This document shows positions 20,384-32,193 of a stretch of 64,000 bases of DNA, piece after piece; the first letter of the stretch is position 1; each line of letters opens with the position of its first letter. Under the pieces are notes generated by a model. It was not told the DNA's origin, did no database searches, and saw only the letters and a list, made by a program, of their open reading frames with translations. The DNA comes from Quatrionicoccus australiensis. GTDB taxonomy: Bacteria; Pseudomonadota; Gammaproteobacteria; Burkholderiales; Rhodocyclaceae. Both the position numbers and the translations under genes were made by a program. The stretch is from positions 1,364,001 to 1,428,000 of the forward strand of contig NZ_JAHBAH010000001.1 of NCBI RefSeq assembly GCF_020510425.1, written 5' to 3'.

Positions 20384-21613
20384 TCAAAAATTCTTTACGA
20401 ACCAGGACTTCATTCCCTGGAAAACATCCATGAAGCCCTGCTTTTCCTGGATCTTCTGGCCGCGCTTGCGCTGCGCCTGGGCTTCGAGCAGCAGGCCGTA
20501 GGCGGTCGAGAAACGCGGGTTCTGGACAACATCGGCCAGGCTGCCGTGGTATTTCGGGTTGCCGAGACGGACCGGCATGTGAAAAATTTCCTCGCCCAGC
20601 TCGACCATGCCCGGCATGACGCTGGCGCCACCGGTCAACACGATGCCGGAGGACAAAACCTCCTCGAAACCGGCACGGCGCAGTTCGTTCTGGATCAGCT
20701 CGTAGAGTTCCTCGACGCGCGGCTGGATGACATCGGCCAGGGCGCGGCGGCTCAACTTGCGACTCGGCCGGTCGTCGACGCCGGCGACTTCCATGTTCTC
20801 GGCGGCATCGGCCAGTTGCGACAGGGCGCAGCCGTACTTGCACTTGATGTCTTCGGCCTCGCGGGTCGGCGTACGCAGCGCCATGGCAATGTCGTTGGTG
20901 ATCTGATCGCCGGCGATGGGAATCACCGAAGTGTGGCGGATGGCGCCCTGCGTCCACACGGCGAGATCGGTCGTGCCGCCGCCAATGTCGATCAGGCAGA
21001 CGCCGAGATCCTTTTCGTCTTCGGAGAGCACGGCATAGCTGGAAGCGAGCGGCTGCAGCACCAGGTCATTCACTTCCAGACCGCAGCGGCGCACGCACTT
21101 GACGATGTTCTGGGCGGCCGAGACGGCGCCGGTGACGATATGCGTTTTCACTTCGAGGCGCATGCCGCTCATGCCGATCGGCTCGCGGATGCCGTCCTGG
21201 CCGTCGATGACGAATTCCTGCGTCAGGATGTGCAGGATTTCCTGATCGGCCGGAATCGGCATCGCCTTGGCGGTCTCGATGACGCGCTCGACGTCGGACG
21301 GCGTGACTTCCTTGTCCTTGATCGCGACCATGCCGTTCGAATTGAAGCTCTTGATGTGGCTGCCAGCGATCCCGGTATAGACGTCGCGCACCTTGCAGTC
21401 GGCCATCAGTTCGACCTCCTGCACGACGCGGCTGATGGTGTGCACCGTTTCCTCGATGTTCACCACGACGCCTTTTTTCAGGCCGCGCGAATCCTGCGAG
21501 CCCATGCCGATCACGTTCAACTGGCCTTCCTGGTTGATCTCGGCGACCAGCGCGACGATCTTCGACGTCCCGATGTCCAGACCAACGACCAGATCCTTGT
21601 TATCCCTGCTCAT
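20384..21613 (-). CDS. ftsA: cell division protein FtsA
   Basis: 409 residues. Actin-like ATPase that tethers FtsZ to the membrane. The N-terminal phosphate-binding loop is VGLDIGTSKIVALVAEI; a second phosphate loop is CLIDIGGGTTDLAVW. The C-terminus carries the amphipathic membrane-targeting helix (GFMDVFQGMKSWFVKNF). It lies 4 nt downstream of ftsQ. Confidence 0.97.
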   Translation of the reverse strand: MSRDNKDLVVGLDIGTSKIVALVAEINQEGQLNVIGMGSQDSRGLKKGVVVNIEETVHTISRVVQEVELMADCKVRDVYTGIAGSHIKSFNSNGMVAIKDKEVTPSDVERVIETAKAMPIPADQEILHILTQEFVIDGQDGIREPIGMSGMRLEVKTHIVTGAVSAAQNIVKCVRRCGLEVNDLVLQPLASSYAVLSEDEKDLGVCLIDIGGGTTDLAVWTQGAIRHTSVIPIAGDQITNDIAMALRTPTREAEDIKCKYGCALSQLADAAENMEVAGVDDRPSRKLSRRALADVIQPRVEELYELIQNELRRAGFEEVLSSGIVLTGGASVMPGMVELGEEIFHMPVRLGNPKYHGSLADVVQNPRFSTAYGLLLEAQAQRKRGQKIQEKQGFMDVFQGMKSWFVKNF

Positions 21614-21617
21614 ATGC

Positions 21618-22358
21618 CTACTTTCCCTTCCCTTCGCCCGCGACTCGCATCGCGAAGCCGTTCGGATAGCGCAAATCCACCACTGCCGGCCGTATCGCCC
21701 GCTTGGCGACCGTTTCCGGATAAACCTCGATAAAACGTTGCAGACGCACCCCGAGCGGCGCCTTGGCCTGCTCGCGCCCCATGTCCACCAACATTCCGTT
21801 CTCCAGCTTCAACTGCCAGGCCAGACGCGGCGACAAGGTCACCTGCACCGGCTTCTCGCCGACCGTCCGGAAACTGCCGACCAGCTCGCTGTAACGGCGC
21901 AGCACTTCTTGCGAACTGCCGGCCGGACCGGCCAGCAAAGGCAGCACGGCGAGCTCCGAGTCGCCGAGCACGGCAGTGAAAACCTCGCCATAACTGTTCA
22001 CCAGCTCGCCCCGCCCCTCGCCCCAGCGCGCCACCGGCCGGTGTTCCTCGATCCGGACTTCCAGCCGGGCCGGCCAGACGCGCCGCACATCGACCTTGCG
22101 CACCCAGGGCAGCTTTTCCAGCGTGCCGCGCACGGCTTCCAGATTCAGGCTGAAGAAATTGCCCTTCAGCGCCCCCGGCAGCACCTGCTCGATTTCCAGA
22201 CGCTGCGTATGCGGCAGCACGTCGGCGAAAACCACCTGACGCACCGGCAAGGACGGCACGCGCACCAGCCAGACCGCCGCTGCGGCGAGCAGGGCAGCCG
22301 AAGCGACCAGCATCAGCAGGTCGGCAATGGCGTTCAGCAGGTGCGGTTTGTTCCACAT
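21618..22358 (-). CDS. ftsQ: cell division protein FtsQ
   Basis: 246 residues. A short cytoplasmic N-terminus, one membrane helix (LMLVASAALLAAAAVWLV), then a POTRA domain (VFADVLPHTQRLEIEQVL onward) and the FtsQ beta domain that contacts FtsB/FtsL (LEVRIEEHRPVARWGEG). It recruits the FtsLB complex to the divisome. It lies between ddlB and ftsA with gaps of 8 and 4 nt. It is an integral part of the dcw transcript. Confidence 0.94.
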   Translation of the reverse strand: MWNKPHLLNAIADLLMLVASAALLAAAAVWLVRVPSLPVRQVVFADVLPHTQRLEIEQVLPGALKGNFFSLNLEAVRGTLEKLPWVRKVDVRRVWPARLEVRIEEHRPVARWGEGRGELVNSYGEVFTAVLGDSELAVLPLLAGPAGSSQEVLRRYSELVGSFRTVGEKPVQVTLSPRLAWQLKLENGMLVDMGREQAKAPLGVRLQRFIEVYPETVAKRAIRPAVVDLRYPNGFAMRVAGEGKGK

Positions 22359-22366
22359 TCATCCAC

Positions 22367-23272
22367 TCAATCGTTGGCAGCCATTTCGAGGACCCGACGC
22401 ACCAACGCCGGATACTCCATGCCGTTCACGCGGGCCGCCATCGGCACCAGCGAGTGATCGGTCATGCCCGGTGCGGTGTTCACTTCCAGGAAATAGTGAT
22501 TGCCGTCTTCATCCATTAGGAAATCGACCCGGCCCCAGCCGCGGCCACCGAGGATGCGGAAAGCCTCGAGGGCACCCTTGCGGATTTCCAGTTCCTTGGC
22601 TTCCGGCAGGCCGCAGGGACACAGGTAGCGCGTGTCGTCGCGGTTGTACTTGGCTTCGTAGTCGTACCACTCGGAAGCCGGCTCGATCTTGATGATCGGC
22701 AGGGCCTGGTCGCCGAGGATGCCGACCGTGTATTCGCCGCCCATGACGCCGCGCTCGGCGATCACCAGCGAGTCGTACTTGGCGGCCTCGGCATAGGCGG
22801 CGCGCAGCGTGCCGCGCTCCTTGACCTTGCTGATGCCGATCGACGAACCTTCATGCGCCGGCTTGACGAAAATCGGCAGGCCAAGCTCTTCCTCGACTTC
22901 GTCGAAATCCGAATCGGCGGTAAGCAGCGCGTAATCGGGAATCGGCAGGCCGGCGGCGCGCCACAGCAGCTTGGTGCGGAATTTGTCCATGCCGAGCGCC
23001 GACGCCATCACACCGGAACCGGTATAGGGGATGTGCATCAGTTCGAGGGCGCCCTGAATTGTGCCGTCTTCGCCGTGTCGACCGTGCAGCGCGACGAAGG
23101 CGCGGTCATAACCCTTGAGCGCATCGAGCGGCTGCTCGGCCGGATCGAACGAGTGGGCGTCGATGCCCTGTCCCTGCAATGCGGCGAGCACGCGCGAACC
23201 GCTGTTGAGGGAGACTTCGCGTTCGGCGGACGTACCGCCGAAAAGGACTGCGACTTTACCGAAACCGCTCAT
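22367..23272 (-). CDS. ddlB: D-alanine--D-alanine ligase
   Basis: 301 residues from ATG 23272 ([13 protein letters not shown]); the upstream in-frame extension to 23326 lies inside murC. It overlaps the murC stop by ATGA. ATP-grasp enzyme that makes the D-Ala-D-Ala dipeptide for MurF. Motifs: [42 protein letters not shown] (P-loop region) and [15 protein letters not shown] (Mg and substrate site). Confidence 0.97.
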   Translation of the reverse strand: MSGFGKVAVLFGGTSAEREVSLNSGSRVLAALQGQGIDAHSFDPAEQPLDALKGYDRAFVALHGRHGEDGTIQGALELMHIPYTGSGVMASALGMDKFRTKLLWRAAGLPIPDYALLTADSDFDEVEEELGLPIFVKPAHEGSSIGISKVKERGTLRAAYAEAAKYDSLVIAERGVMGGEYTVGILGDQALPIIKIEPASEWYDYEAKYNRDDTRYLCPCGLPEAKELEIRKGALEAFRILGGRGWGRVDFLMDEDGNHYFLEVNTAPGMTDHSLVPMAARVNGMEYPALVRRVLEMAAND

Positions 23273-24675
23273 TTGAACTCCACCACCTTGCCCGGAACGG
23301 CGCCGATCGAACCAGCGCCCATGCACAACACCACGTCGCCGTCACGCGCGACATCCATGATCGTTTGCGGCATTGCCGCGATATCTTCGACAAACACCGG
23401 CTCGACCTTGCCGCCGACGCGCAGGGCGCGGGCCAGCGAACGGCCATCGGCAGCGACAATCGGCGCTTCGCCGGCGGCGTAGATTTCGGCCAGTAAAAGC
23501 GCGTCGACCGTTGAGAGCACCTTGATGAAGTCCTCGAAGCAGTCGCGGGTGCGCGTATAGCGGTGCGGCTGGAAGGCGAGCACGAGACGACGACCGGGGA
23601 AAGCACCGCGGGCAGCGGCCAGGGTCGCGGCCATTTCGACCGGGTGATGCCCGTAGTCGTCGACCAGCGTGAAGGAACCGCCCGAAGTACCGTCCTCACT
23701 GCGCAGGGCCACTTCACCGTAGCGCTGGAAGCGGCGGCCGACGCCCTTGAACTCGGCGAGCGCCTTGACGATGGCGGCATCCGGCACCTGCACTTCGGTC
23801 GCCACGGCAATCGCCGCCAGCGCATTGAGCACGTTATGCATGCCCGGCGTGTTGAGCGTGATCGACAAGCGCGACACCGAACCATTGACCCGCACGCAGT
23901 CGAAGCGCATCTGGCCGGCGTCGGCGACGATGTTCTCGGCGTAGAAATTGCACTCGCTGGACAGGCCGTAAGTGATGATCTGCTTGGCAACCTGCGGCAG
24001 GATGGCGCGCACGTTGGCGTCGTCGCCGCAAACCACGGCGACGCCGTAGAACGGCAGACGATTCAGGAAATCGACGAAGGCGCCCTTGAGACGCTCGAAG
24101 TCGTGGCCATAGGTTTCCATGTGGTCGGCATCGATATTGGTGACCACCGAGATGACCGGCGACAGGAACAGAAAGGAAGCATCCGACTCGTCGGCCTCGG
24201 CCACGATGAAGTCGCCGGAACCGAGCCGGGCATTGGCGCCGGCCGCATTCAGGCGACCGCCGATGACGAAGGTCGGATCGATGCCACCTTCGGCGAGGAT
24301 GCTGGTCACCAGGCTGGTTGTCGTCGTCTTGCCGTGCGTGCCGGCAATCGCGATACCGCGCTTCAGGCGCATCAGTTCGGCCAGCATCAGGGCGCGCGGC
24401 ACGACCGGGATGTGCCGCTCACGCGCCGCGACCACTTCCGGGTTATCGGCCTTGACCGCGGTGGACACGACGACAGCCTGGGCGCCCTGGATATTTTCGG
24501 CCGCGTGGCCGATCGTCACCTGGATGCCTTCGCCTTCGAGGCGGCGGGTCGTCGCACTGGCCGCGATGTCGGAACCGCTGACCGTGTACCCCAGATTGAC
24601 CAGCACTTCGGCGATGCCGCTCATGCCGGAACCACCGACACCGACGAAATGGATGTGTTTGACTTTATGTTTCAC
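23269..24675 (-). CDS. murC: UDP-N-acetylmuramate--L-alanine ligase
   Basis: 468 residues. GTG start at 24675 ([12 protein letters not shown]) overlaps the murG stop as GTGA; the open frame runs on to 24981 only as a murG shadow. It adds L-Ala to UDP-MurNAc. Rossmann motif [17 protein letters not shown] site [12 protein letters not shown], and the central domain with ESDASFLFL, where the motif Glu-Ser-Asp is typical of MurC. Confidence 0.97.
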   Translation of the reverse strand: MKHKVKHIHFVGVGGSGMSGIAEVLVNLGYTVSGSDIAASATTRRLEGEGIQVTIGHAAENIQGAQAVVVSTAVKADNPEVVAARERHIPVVPRALMLAELMRLKRGIAIAGTHGKTTTTSLVTSILAEGGIDPTFVIGGRLNAAGANARLGSGDFIVAEADESDASFLFLSPVISVVTNIDADHMETYGHDFERLKGAFVDFLNRLPFYGVAVVCGDDANVRAILPQVAKQIITYGLSSECNFYAENIVADAGQMRFDCVRVNGSVSRLSITLNTPGMHNVLNALAAIAVATEVQVPDAAIVKALAEFKGVGRRFQRYGEVALRSEDGTSGGSFTLVDDYGHHPVEMAATLAAARGAFPGRRLVLAFQPHRYTRTRDCFEDFIKVLSTVDALLLAEIYAAGEAPIVAADGRSLARALRVGGKVEPVFVEDIAAMPQTIMDVARDGDVVLCMGAGSIGAVPGKVVEFK

Positions 24676-25730
24676 TTGGCACTCTCGGCGCAAATATTGG
24701 CCACTTCTGCGGTGGCGTCGGGCTTGGCCAGGCTGCGGGCCTTTTCGGCCATTTCCAGCAGCTGGCTGCGGCTGTAGTTCCGGATCAGCGCGATGGCTTC
24801 CGGCGTCAATTCGGTTTGCGGCAGCAGGAAGGCGCCGCCGACATTGACCAGGAATTTCGCATTCCCGGTCTGGTGATCGTCGACCGCATGCGGGAAGGGC
24901 ACCAGGATGCTGGCGACGCCGGCCGCAGTCAGCTCCGCAACGGTCAACGCGCCGGAACGGCAAATAACCAGATCGGCCCATTCGTAGGCACCGGCCATGT
25001 CCTCGATGAAAGGCACGCAGTGCGCCTGCACACCGACGGCGGCGTAATTGGCCTGCAGGGCTTCGATGTGTTTCTCGCCGGCCTGATGCACGATCTGCGG
25101 CTGCTGGTCGGCAGCGAGCAGCGCCATCGCCTTGGGTACGGACTCGTTGAGCACCTGGGCGCCGAGACTGCCGCCAATGACCAGCAGGCGCAGAGCGCCA
25201 GTACGCTCGGCAAAACGCTCGGCGGGTGCGGCAATGGCAGCAATTTCCGGGCGCACCGGATTGCCAGCCCAGACACAGCCCTTGAGCACGTCGGGGAAAC
25301 CGCTCACCACCCGGTCGGCAACACCGGCCAGGACGCGATTGGCCAGCCCGGCTACGGAATTCTGTTCATGCACGACCAGCGGCTTGCCCAGCAGGGCCGC
25401 CATCATGCCGCCCGGGAAGGTGATGTAGCCGCCCATGCCGAGCACGACGTTGGGCTGCACCTGACGGATCGCTTGCCAGGCCTGCCAGAAGCCACGCAAC
25501 AGGTTGATCGGCAGCAGCAGCTTGCGCAGCAGGCCCTTGCCGCGCAGCGCGGCAAACTTGACCCAGACCATCTCGAAGCCGTGCTGCGGCACCAGACGGG
25601 CTTCCATGCCATCCGGATTGCCCAGCCAGACGACGCGCCAGCCGGCATCGCGGAGCTTGTGAGCAACAGCGAGGGCCGGGAAAATGTGGCCGCCGGTACC
25701 GCCAGCCATGATCATGATGGTCTTGCTCAT
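24672..25730 (-). CDS. murG: undecaprenyldiphospho-muramoylpentapeptide GlcNAc transferase
   Basis: 352 residues. Peripheral membrane GT28 glycosyltransferase that converts lipid I to lipid [17 protein letters not shown] is the N-terminal G loop; [11 protein letters not shown] and [18 protein letters not shown] belong to the donor-binding C-terminal domain. It overlaps both ftsW (ATGA) and murC (GTGA). Confidence 0.98.
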   Translation of the reverse strand: MSKTIMIMAGGTGGHIFPALAVAHKLRDAGWRVVWLGNPDGMEARLVPQHGFEMVWVKFAALRGKGLLRKLLLPINLLRGFWQAWQAIRQVQPNVVLGMGGYITFPGGMMAALLGKPLVVHEQNSVAGLANRVLAGVADRVVSGFPDVLKGCVWAGNPVRPEIAAIAAPAERFAERTGALRLLVIGGSLGAQVLNESVPKAMALLAADQQPQIVHQAGEKHIEALQANYAAVGVQAHCVPFIEDMAGAYEWADLVICRSGALTVAELTAAGVASILVPFPHAVDDHQTGNAKFLVNVGGAFLLPQTELTPEAIALIRNYSRSQLLEMAEKARSLAKPDATAEVANICAESAK

Positions 25731-26890
25731 AATTTACCCCCACGCATCAGCTGTCGATTCTCCCAATCCACACGCAGAAGAATCGCCAGCGCCACGCAGT
25801 TGGCGAAGATGCCGGAGCCGCCGAAGCTCATCAGCGGCAGGGTCAGGCCCTTGGTCGGCAGCAGGCCCATGTTGACGCCCATGTTGATGAAGGACTGCAC
25901 GCCGAACCAGATCCCCATGCCCATCGCGACCAGCGCCGGATAGAGGCGGTCGAGCTGGACGCACTGGCGGCCGATGGCGAAGGCACGCTGGACGAGCAGC
26001 GCGAACAAGCCGATCACCGCGACGACGCCGAAGAAACCCGTTTCCTCTGCAATCACGGCAAGCAGGAAGTCGGTATGCGCTTCCGGCAAGTAGAAAAGCT
26101 TCTCGACGCTGGCACCGAGACCGACGCCGAACAGCTCGCCACGCCCGAAAGCGATCAGCGAGTGCGACAGCTGGTAGCCGCGCCCGAAGGCATCGGCCCA
26201 CGGATCCATGAAGCCGAAGACGCGGTCGCGCCGGTAGGGCGAGACGATGATCATCACCGTGAAGGCGATCAGCAGGCCGACGATGAGCAGCGCAAACAGC
26301 CGCGCACGCAGGCCGCCGAGGAAGAGGATGCCCATGGCGATCGAGATGATCACGACGAAGGCGCCGAAGTCCGGTTCCTTGAGCAGCAGCATGCCGACGA
26401 TGGCCATCGCGCCGAACATTGGCAGGAAGGCCTGTTTCAGGTCATGCATGACGTTGATCTTGCGCACGGTGTAGTCGGCGGCATAGAGCACGGCGAACAT
26501 TTTCATCAGTTCGGACGGCTGCAGATTGGCAAAGCCGAGCGGCAGCCAGCGACGGGCGCCATTGACGTCACGCCCGATACCGGGAATCAGGACGATGGCG
26601 AGCAGCACGACGCCGGCCATGAACAGGTAGGGCGAATATTTCTGCCACAGGCTGATCGGCACCTGGAAGGTGACGGCGGCAGCGACCATGCCGATGCACA
26701 GGAAGATACCGTGGCGGATCAGGTAATAGGCCGGCTGGTGATTGGTGAAGCGGCCACCTTCGGCGGTGGCGATCGAGGCCGAATAGACCATGACCAGGCC
26801 GATGAAGAGCAGGATCAGCACGCTCCACAGCAGCGCGTAATCGATCTCGGCCACCTGGCGGCGCGGCGCGTCGAGGGCACCAATCATCAT
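25727..26890 (-). CDS. ftsW: lipid II polymerase FtsW (SEDS family)
   Basis: 387 residues with about ten transmembrane helices. SEDS glycosyltransferase of the divisome, partner of FtsI. Typical motifs are [53 protein letters not shown] and the C-terminal [16 protein letters not shown]. Two tandem ATGs (26890, 26887) overlap the murD stop; either could be used. Confidence 0.97.
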   Translation of the reverse strand: MMIGALDAPRRQVAEIDYALLWSVLILLFIGLVMVYSASIATAEGGRFTNHQPAYYLIRHGIFLCIGMVAAAVTFQVPISLWQKYSPYLFMAGVVLLAIVLIPGIGRDVNGARRWLPLGFANLQPSELMKMFAVLYAADYTVRKINVMHDLKQAFLPMFGAMAIVGMLLLKEPDFGAFVVIISIAMGILFLGGLRARLFALLIVGLLIAFTVMIIVSPYRRDRVFGFMDPWADAFGRGYQLSHSLIAFGRGELFGVGLGASVEKLFYLPEAHTDFLLAVIAEETGFFGVVAVIGLFALLVQRAFAIGRQCVQLDRLYPALVAMGMGIWFGVQSFINMGVNMGLLPTKGLTLPLMSFGGSGIFANCVALAILLRVDWENRQLMRGGKL

Positions 26891-28239
26891 GCCGTCAGCC
26901 CTCCCACCGCATCGATGAAAGCCTGCGCCCGGTGCGCGTAATTCTTGTACATGTCGAGACTGGCGCAGGCCGGCGAGAGCAGCACGCAGTCGCCGGCTTC
27001 GGCATGACCGGCCAGCCAGCGCACGGCGGCTTCCATGTCGCCGAGGATGCGGGTAGGCACGCCGCTGCCTTCGAGGGCCATGCCGATCGCGGCCGCATCG
27101 CGGCCAATCAGCGCCACGGCACGGCCATGTTTTTCCAGCGCCGGCTTCAAGGGCGAGAAATCCTGGCCCTTGCCGTCGCCGCCAAGCACGATGCCGACCT
27201 TGCGCCCCATGCCTTCGATGGCGGCCAGCGTGGCGCCGACATTGGTGCCCTTGGAATCATCGACGTAGAGCACGCCGCCGATCTCGGCCACGGTTTCGAC
27301 GCGGTGCGGCAGGCCGGAAAAACTCTGCAGCGCTTCGACCAGACGTTCAGGTGCGACGCCAACCGCTTCGCACAGCGCCAGCGCCGCCATCGCGTTGGCG
27401 GCATTGTGCAAACCGGACAGTTTCAGACGGTCGACCGTTACCAAAGCCTCTTTTCCACGGCAGATGGCGCCATCGACAAAACCGTAATCGACGCCGCGCG
27501 GTGCGGCATTCAGGCCGAAGGTGATCATCTTGCGACCGCAACGGCCATTCGCCATCGACCAGTCGTCGTCGCGATTGAGGATCATCGCGCCCTTGCCCTG
27601 GAAGACGCGCGACTTCGCTTCGGCGTAATTGGCGAGGCTGCCCTCGTAACGATCGAGATGATCTTCCGAGACATTGAGCACGGTCGCGGCGGCGGCATTC
27701 AGGTGATGTGTCGTTTCGAGCTGGAAACTGGACAGTTCAACCACCCAGACTTGCGGCAGGACGCCGGCATCCTGCGCATCCATCAGCGCATCGAGCGCCG
27801 ACGGCGAGATGTTGCCGCAGGCAATCGCCGGCACGCCGGCCGCATTCAGCAGATAGGCGGTCAGCGCCGTGGTCGTCGTCTTGCCGTTGCTGCCGGTAAT
27901 CGCGATGATCTGCGAGCCCGTCGCCTGTTCGCGCACGCCGGCGGCAAACAGCTCGATTTCGGAAATGAGCGGCAGGCCGCAAGCGGCAATCGCCGGCGTC
28001 GCCTTGGCTACGCCCGGCGATAAGGCCACCACCTCGCAAGCGGCGAAGGTCGCCGACGTGAACTCGCCGGCAATCAGCTCTGCGCCAGGCGCCACAGCTT
28101 GCAGGGCTTCAACGTTCGGCGGGTTGGTGCGCGAATCGGCGACACGGACGAACGCGCCCTGACGATGCAGCCACTTGGCCATCGCCAGTCCGGACTCACC
28201 GAGCCCGATCACCAGAACGCGTTTGCCCTTGAGTTCCAT
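26887..28239 (-). CDS. murD: UDP-N-acetylmuramoyl-L-alanine--D-glutamate ligase
   Basis: 450 residues. It adds D-Glu to UDP-MurNAc-L-Ala. N-terminal [13 protein letters not shown] binds the UDP-sugar, [12 protein letters not shown] is the ATP site, [12 protein letters not shown] and YVDDSKGTN are central and C-terminal Mur ligase motifs. It lies 2 nt downstream of mraY and overlaps ftsW. Confidence 0.97.
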   Translation of the reverse strand: MELKGKRVLVIGLGESGLAMAKWLHRQGAFVRVADSRTNPPNVEALQAVAPGAELIAGEFTSATFAACEVVALSPGVAKATPAIAACGLPLISEIELFAAGVREQATGSQIIAITGSNGKTTTTALTAYLLNAAGVPAIACGNISPSALDALMDAQDAGVLPQVWVVELSSFQLETTHHLNAAAATVLNVSEDHLDRYEGSLANYAEAKSRVFQGKGAMILNRDDDWSMANGRCGRKMITFGLNAAPRGVDYGFVDGAICRGKEALVTVDRLKLSGLHNAANAMAALALCEAVGVAPERLVEALQSFSGLPHRVETVAEIGGVLYVDDSKGTNVGATLAAIEGMGRKVGIVLGGDGKGQDFSPLKPALEKHGRAVALIGRDAAAIGMALEGSGVPTRILGDMEAAVRWLAGHAEAGDCVLLSPACASLDMYKNYAHRAQAFIDAVGGLTA

Positions 28240-28241
28240 GT

Positions 28242-29345
28242 TTACCGCAGCTTCAACGACGACAGCCCGACCAGCACGAGCATGATGGTGATGATCCAGA
28301 AGCGGACGACGACCTGCGTCTCCTTCCAGCCGGTTTGTTCGAAATGGTGGTGCAGCGGCGCCATGCGCAGGATGCGGCGGCCCTCGCCGTATTTTTTCTT
28401 GGTGTATTTGAACCAGCTGACCTGCAGCATCACCGACAGGGTTTCGACGACGAAGACGCCGCCCATGATCAGCAGCACGATTTCCTGGCGGATGATCACG
28501 GCGACGATGCCGAGTGCAGCGCCAAGCGCCAGCGCGCCGACGTCACCCATGAAGACTTCGGCCGGATAGGCGTTGAACCACAGGAAGCCGAGGCCGGCCC
28601 CGGCAATCGCACCGAGGAAGATGCACAACTCGCCAGCGCCCGGCACGTAGGGAATCAGCAAATATTTGGCGTACACCGCATGGCCGGTAACGTAGGCGAA
28701 AAGCACGAAGGCCGAGGCGATCATCACGGTCGGCATGATCGCCAGGCCGTCGAGGCCATCGGTCAGATTGACCGCATTGCTGGTGCCGACGATGACGAAA
28801 TAGGTCAGCGTGATGAAGCCGACGATGCCCAACGGATAGGCAACCGACTTGAAGAAGGGCACGATGAGCTGGGTTTCGGCGCCGGACTTGGCCGAGAAGG
28901 CAAGGAAGAGCGCGGCACCGATGCCGAGCACCGATTGCCAGAAGTATTTCCACTTGGCGGCCAGGCCGGCCGGATCGCGATAGACCACCTTCTTCCAGTC
29001 GTCGTACCAGCCGACGATACCGTAGCCGAGCGTGACGACCAGCACGGTCCACACGTATTTATTGGTCAAATCGCCCCACAGCAGCGTCGTGATGCCGATC
29101 GCGATGAGGATCAGCACGCCGCCCATGGTCGGCGTACCGGACTTGACGAGATGCGTCTGCGGCCCGTCGGTACGCACTGCCTGACCGATTTTCTTGGCGG
29201 CCAGCCAGCGGATGACGCCGGGGCCGGCGGCAAAGGAGATGAGCAACGCAGTCATCGCCGCCAGCACGGTACGCAACGTGATGTAGTTGAACACGTTGAA
29301 GAAACGCACGTCCTGTGCGAGCCATTGGGCCAATGCGAGCAGCAT
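28242..29345 (-). CDS. mraY: phospho-N-acetylmuramoyl-pentapeptide transferase
   Basis: 367 residues, about ten membrane helices. It forms lipid I from UDP-MurNAc-pentapeptide and undecaprenyl phosphate. Signatures: [16 protein letters not shown] (catalytic Asp pair), [13 protein letters not shown] and the late MAPLHHHFE. The start shares one base with the murF stop (TGATG). Confidence 0.98.
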   Translation of the reverse strand: MLLALAQWLAQDVRFFNVFNYITLRTVLAAMTALLISFAAGPGVIRWLAAKKIGQAVRTDGPQTHLVKSGTPTMGGVLILIAIGITTLLWGDLTNKYVWTVLVVTLGYGIVGWYDDWKKVVYRDPAGLAAKWKYFWQSVLGIGAALFLAFSAKSGAETQLIVPFFKSVAYPLGIVGFITLTYFVIVGTSNAVNLTDGLDGLAIMPTVMIASAFVLFAYVTGHAVYAKYLLIPYVPGAGELCIFLGAIAGAGLGFLWFNAYPAEVFMGDVGALALGAALGIVAVIIRQEIVLLIMGGVFVVETLSVMLQVSWFKYTKKKYGEGRRILRMAPLHHHFEQTGWKETQVVVRFWIITIMLVLVGLSSLKLR

Positions 29346-30715
29346 CAGTGGTTCTCCTGCGGGGTGGCAACGGCGGCGAGCGCGTCGGCGACCCGTTCCA
29401 TTTTCATGAAGCGCGAGCCCTTCACCAGTACGGTGGTTTCCGGGCCCAATTCCTTGTCGACCGCTGCGATCAGCTTTTCGACATTGCAGTAATGACGGGC
29501 GCCTTCACCAAAGTTGCGCACCGCCTGCTGCGCCGCATCGCCCAAGGCGTACAGGCGGTCGATGCCCTGGCTCTTGGCGTAGCCGCCGATCTCGTCGTGA
29601 TACTGGCCGCTCGCTTCGCCGATCTCGCCCATGTCGCCAAGGACGAGCAGCTTGCGGCCGATGGTCGCGGCGAGCACGTCGATACCGGCACGCACCGAGT
29701 CCGGATTGGCGTTGTAGGTGTCGTCGAGGATCTCGGCGCCGTTCTTGCCGCTCCGGCGCTGCAGACGTCCCTTGACGCCGGCGAAGCTTTCCAGGCCGGC
29801 CAGCACCGCCGACAGCGGCAGGCCGGCGGCGAGGCAGGCGGCAGCGGCAGCCATCGCATTGCGCGCGTTGTGACGGCCGGGAATGCTCAGGCGGATCGCC
29901 GCTTCGCCTTCCGGCGCGCAGACTTCGAGGGCCGTTTCCAGGCCATGCTGGCGGACCTTGCCGAACACGTCGGCCGCACGGTCGACACCGAAAGTACGCA
30001 CAAAATGCGGCGCCGCCATCGCCCGCCAGGTTTCGGCGTAAGCGTCGTCGGCATTGATCACGGCGATGCCTTTTTCCTGCAGGCCGGCAAAGATGCTGCC
30101 CTTCTCGCGCGCCACTTCGTCGAGGTCGCCCATGCCTTCGAGGTGGGCACGCTGCGCATTGGTGACCAACGCCACGGTCGGCGCGCCGAGCGGCGCCAGG
30201 TAGGCGATTTCGCCGGGATGGTTCATGCCCATCTCGATCACCGCGGCACGATGCGTTGCGTTCAGGCCGAGCAGCGTCAGCGGCAGGCCGATGTCGTTGT
30301 TCAGGTTGCCGCGCGTCGCCAACACGGCATCGCCGAAGGCAGCCTTGAGAATGGCGGCGATCATTTCCTTGGTCGTCGTCTTGCCGTTCGAACCGGTCAC
30401 GGCGATCACCGGAATATCGAACTCGGCACGCCAGGCGGCGGCGAGACGGCCAAGGGCGAGCCGCGTGTCGTCCACGACCACGGCGGAAACGCCGGCCGGC
30501 AGCTTCGCTTCGTCGGCTGCCAGCAGCGCCGTGGCTCCACTCGCAACGGCCGGCGCGAGGAAATCGTGCGCATCGAAACGTTCGCCGCGCAGCGCGATGA
30601 ACAGTTGGCCAGGCGCAATGGCGCGCGTATCGGTCGACACGCCGGAAAGGGGCAAATCCGCCCCGACCAGACGGCCATTTACAGCCTGGGCAACACGCGA
30701 AAGCAGCCAGTTCAT
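29345..30715 (-). CDS. murF: UDP-N-acetylmuramoyl-tripeptide--D-alanyl-D-alanine ligase
   Basis: 456 residues. Final cytoplasmic Mur ligase, which adds the D-Ala-D-Ala made by DdlB. ATP site [14 protein letters not shown], central [13 protein letters not shown] and [11 protein letters not shown] in the C-terminal domain are diagnostic of MurF. It overlaps the murE stop by ATGA and the mraY start by one base. Confidence 0.97.
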   Translation of the reverse strand: MNWLLSRVAQAVNGRLVGADLPLSGVSTDTRAIAPGQLFIALRGERFDAHDFLAPAVASGATALLAADEAKLPAGVSAVVVDDTRLALGRLAAAWRAEFDIPVIAVTGSNGKTTTKEMIAAILKAAFGDAVLATRGNLNNDIGLPLTLLGLNATHRAAVIEMGMNHPGEIAYLAPLGAPTVALVTNAQRAHLEGMGDLDEVAREKGSIFAGLQEKGIAVINADDAYAETWRAMAAPHFVRTFGVDRAADVFGKVRQHGLETALEVCAPEGEAAIRLSIPGRHNARNAMAAAAACLAAGLPLSAVLAGLESFAGVKGRLQRRSGKNGAEILDDTYNANPDSVRAGIDVLAATIGRKLLVLGDMGEIGEASGQYHDEIGGYAKSQGIDRLYALGDAAQQAVRNFGEGARHYCNVEKLIAAVDKELGPETTVLVKGSRFMKMERVADALAAVATPQENH

Positions 30716-32193
30716 GCGGCAACCTCCCTGGATTGGGTCTGACGCAAGGCAAGCGCGGCCTGCGCCTGCTCGAGGTCGGAAAAATGATTGCGCACGCCGG
30801 CCACTTCCTGGTATTGCTCGTGGCCCTTGCCGGCGAGCAGGATGACGTCGCGCGCGTCGGCTTCGAGAATGGCGCGCCGGATGGCGGCCGCACGATCGGC
30901 CTCGACCTCGGGCGCGCTCATGCCGGCGATGATTTGTTCAATGATGGCTTGCGGCACTTCGCTGCGCGGATTGTCGCTGGTCACCAGCACCCGGTCGGCC
31001 AGGGCAGCCGCCGCGGCGCCCATTTGCGGCCGCTTGCCGGGATCGCGATCGCCACCGCAGCCGAAGACGACAGCGAGTTTGCCGCCGCGCGTCGCGGCGG
31101 TCGGGCGCAGCGCGCCGAGCGCGTTTTCCAGCGCATCCGGCGTGTGGGCATAATCGACGACCACGAGCGGCTCATCATTGCCGCCCAGGCGCTGCATGCG
31201 GCCGGCCGGTGCGGTCAGCGCGGACAGGCGGCGCACCACTTCCATCGCCGAGATGCCGGCATCGTGCAACACGGCGGCCACGGCGAGCAGGTTGGAGATG
31301 TTGTAACGCCCGACCAGCGGCGTATCGACGGTGCCACGACCATTCGGCAGATGCAGGCTGAAGCGCTGCCCGAACGGGGTTTCGACCAGGTTTTCGGCAC
31401 GCACCAGCGCCGGGAAATCACGCTTCGCCTCGCCAATGGCGTAACCGAGCACGCGCATTGCCGTCGTTTCGCGAATCAGCTTCTGACCCAGCTCGTCATC
31501 CAGATTGATGATCGCGGTACGCAAGCGCGGCCAGGCGAACAGCTTTTCCTTGGCGGCAGCGTAGGCTTCCATGCTGCCGTGGTAGTCGAGATGATCGCGG
31601 GTGAAATTGGTGAACACGGCAACATCGACGCGGGCGCCATTCATGCGCCCTTCCTCGATGCCGATCGAACTGGCTTCGAGGGCGCAAGCCGCCGCACCGG
31701 CGGCGCGGAATTGCGCCAGGTAGCGCATCAGCGTCGTTGCTTCCGGCGTTGTGAAGCCGGTTTCGCTCAGCGCATCGGGGAAGCCGGCGCCGAGCGTGCC
31801 GATGACGGCACACGGCTTGGCATAAGCCTGGGCAATGCACTGACTGATCGTCGTCTTGCCGTTGGTGCCGGTAATCGCGATCAAGGACAGGCCTTCGCTC
31901 GGATGACCATAAACGGCGTGAGCCAGCGGCCCGGCCAGCGGGCGCAGGGCATCGTGTGCAAAATTGGCTATAGTCAACGCCGGATTCCAGGCAAAATCGC
32001 CACCCGGCTGCCAGACCACGGCGACCGCGCCACGCGCGACGGCATCGGCAATATAGCGACGACCATCAGCCAGATCGCCGGAATAAGCCAGAAAAAGATC
32101 ACCGGGCTGCACCTGGCGGCTGTCGTCAGCGACACCGGTCGGCACGACATTCATGCTTTCCAGGCGATCGAGGATTTCGCGCGGCATGCTCAC
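30712..32193 (-). CDS. murE: UDP-N-acetylmuramoyl-L-alanyl-D-glutamate--2,6-diaminopimelate ligase
   Basis: 493 residues from GTG 32193, which overlaps the ftsI stop (GTGA) and has a G-rich Shine-Dalgarno sequence 4 nt upstream; ATG 32187 (MPREILD) is the alternative. ATP site TGTNGKTTISQC. The substrate-selecting motif is SDNPR (VTSDNPRSE), which marks use of meso-diaminopimelate rather than lysine, as expected for a Gram-negative. The long open frame upstream to 32808 is a shadow of ftsI. Confidence 0.96.
   Translation of the reverse strand: MSMPREILDRLESMNVVPTGVADDSRQVQPGDLFLAYSGDLADGRRYIADAVARGAVAVVWQPGGDFAWNPALTIANFAHDALRPLAGPLAHAVYGHPSEGLSLIAITGTNGKTTISQCIAQAYAKPCAVIGTLGAGFPDALSETGFTTPEATTLMRYLAQFRAAGAAACALEASSIGIEEGRMNGARVDVAVFTNFTRDHLDYHGSMEAYAAAKEKLFAWPRLRTAIINLDDELGQKLIRETTAMRVLGYAIGEAKRDFPALVRAENLVETPFGQRFSLHLPNGRGTVDTPLVGRYNISNLLAVAAVLHDAGISAMEVVRRLSALTAPAGRMQRLGGNDEPLVVVDYAHTPDALENALGALRPTAATRGGKLAVVFGCGGDRDPGKRPQMGAAAAALADRVLVTSDNPRSEVPQAIIEQIIAGMSAPEVEADRAAAIRRAILEADARDVILLAGKGHEQYQEVAGVRNHFSDLEQAQAALALRQTQSREVAA

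Noticed and set aside
20546..21733. 395-codon + strand frame opposite ftsA/ftsQ
   Set aside because: Antisense shadow without motifs; ftsA is intact on the other strand.
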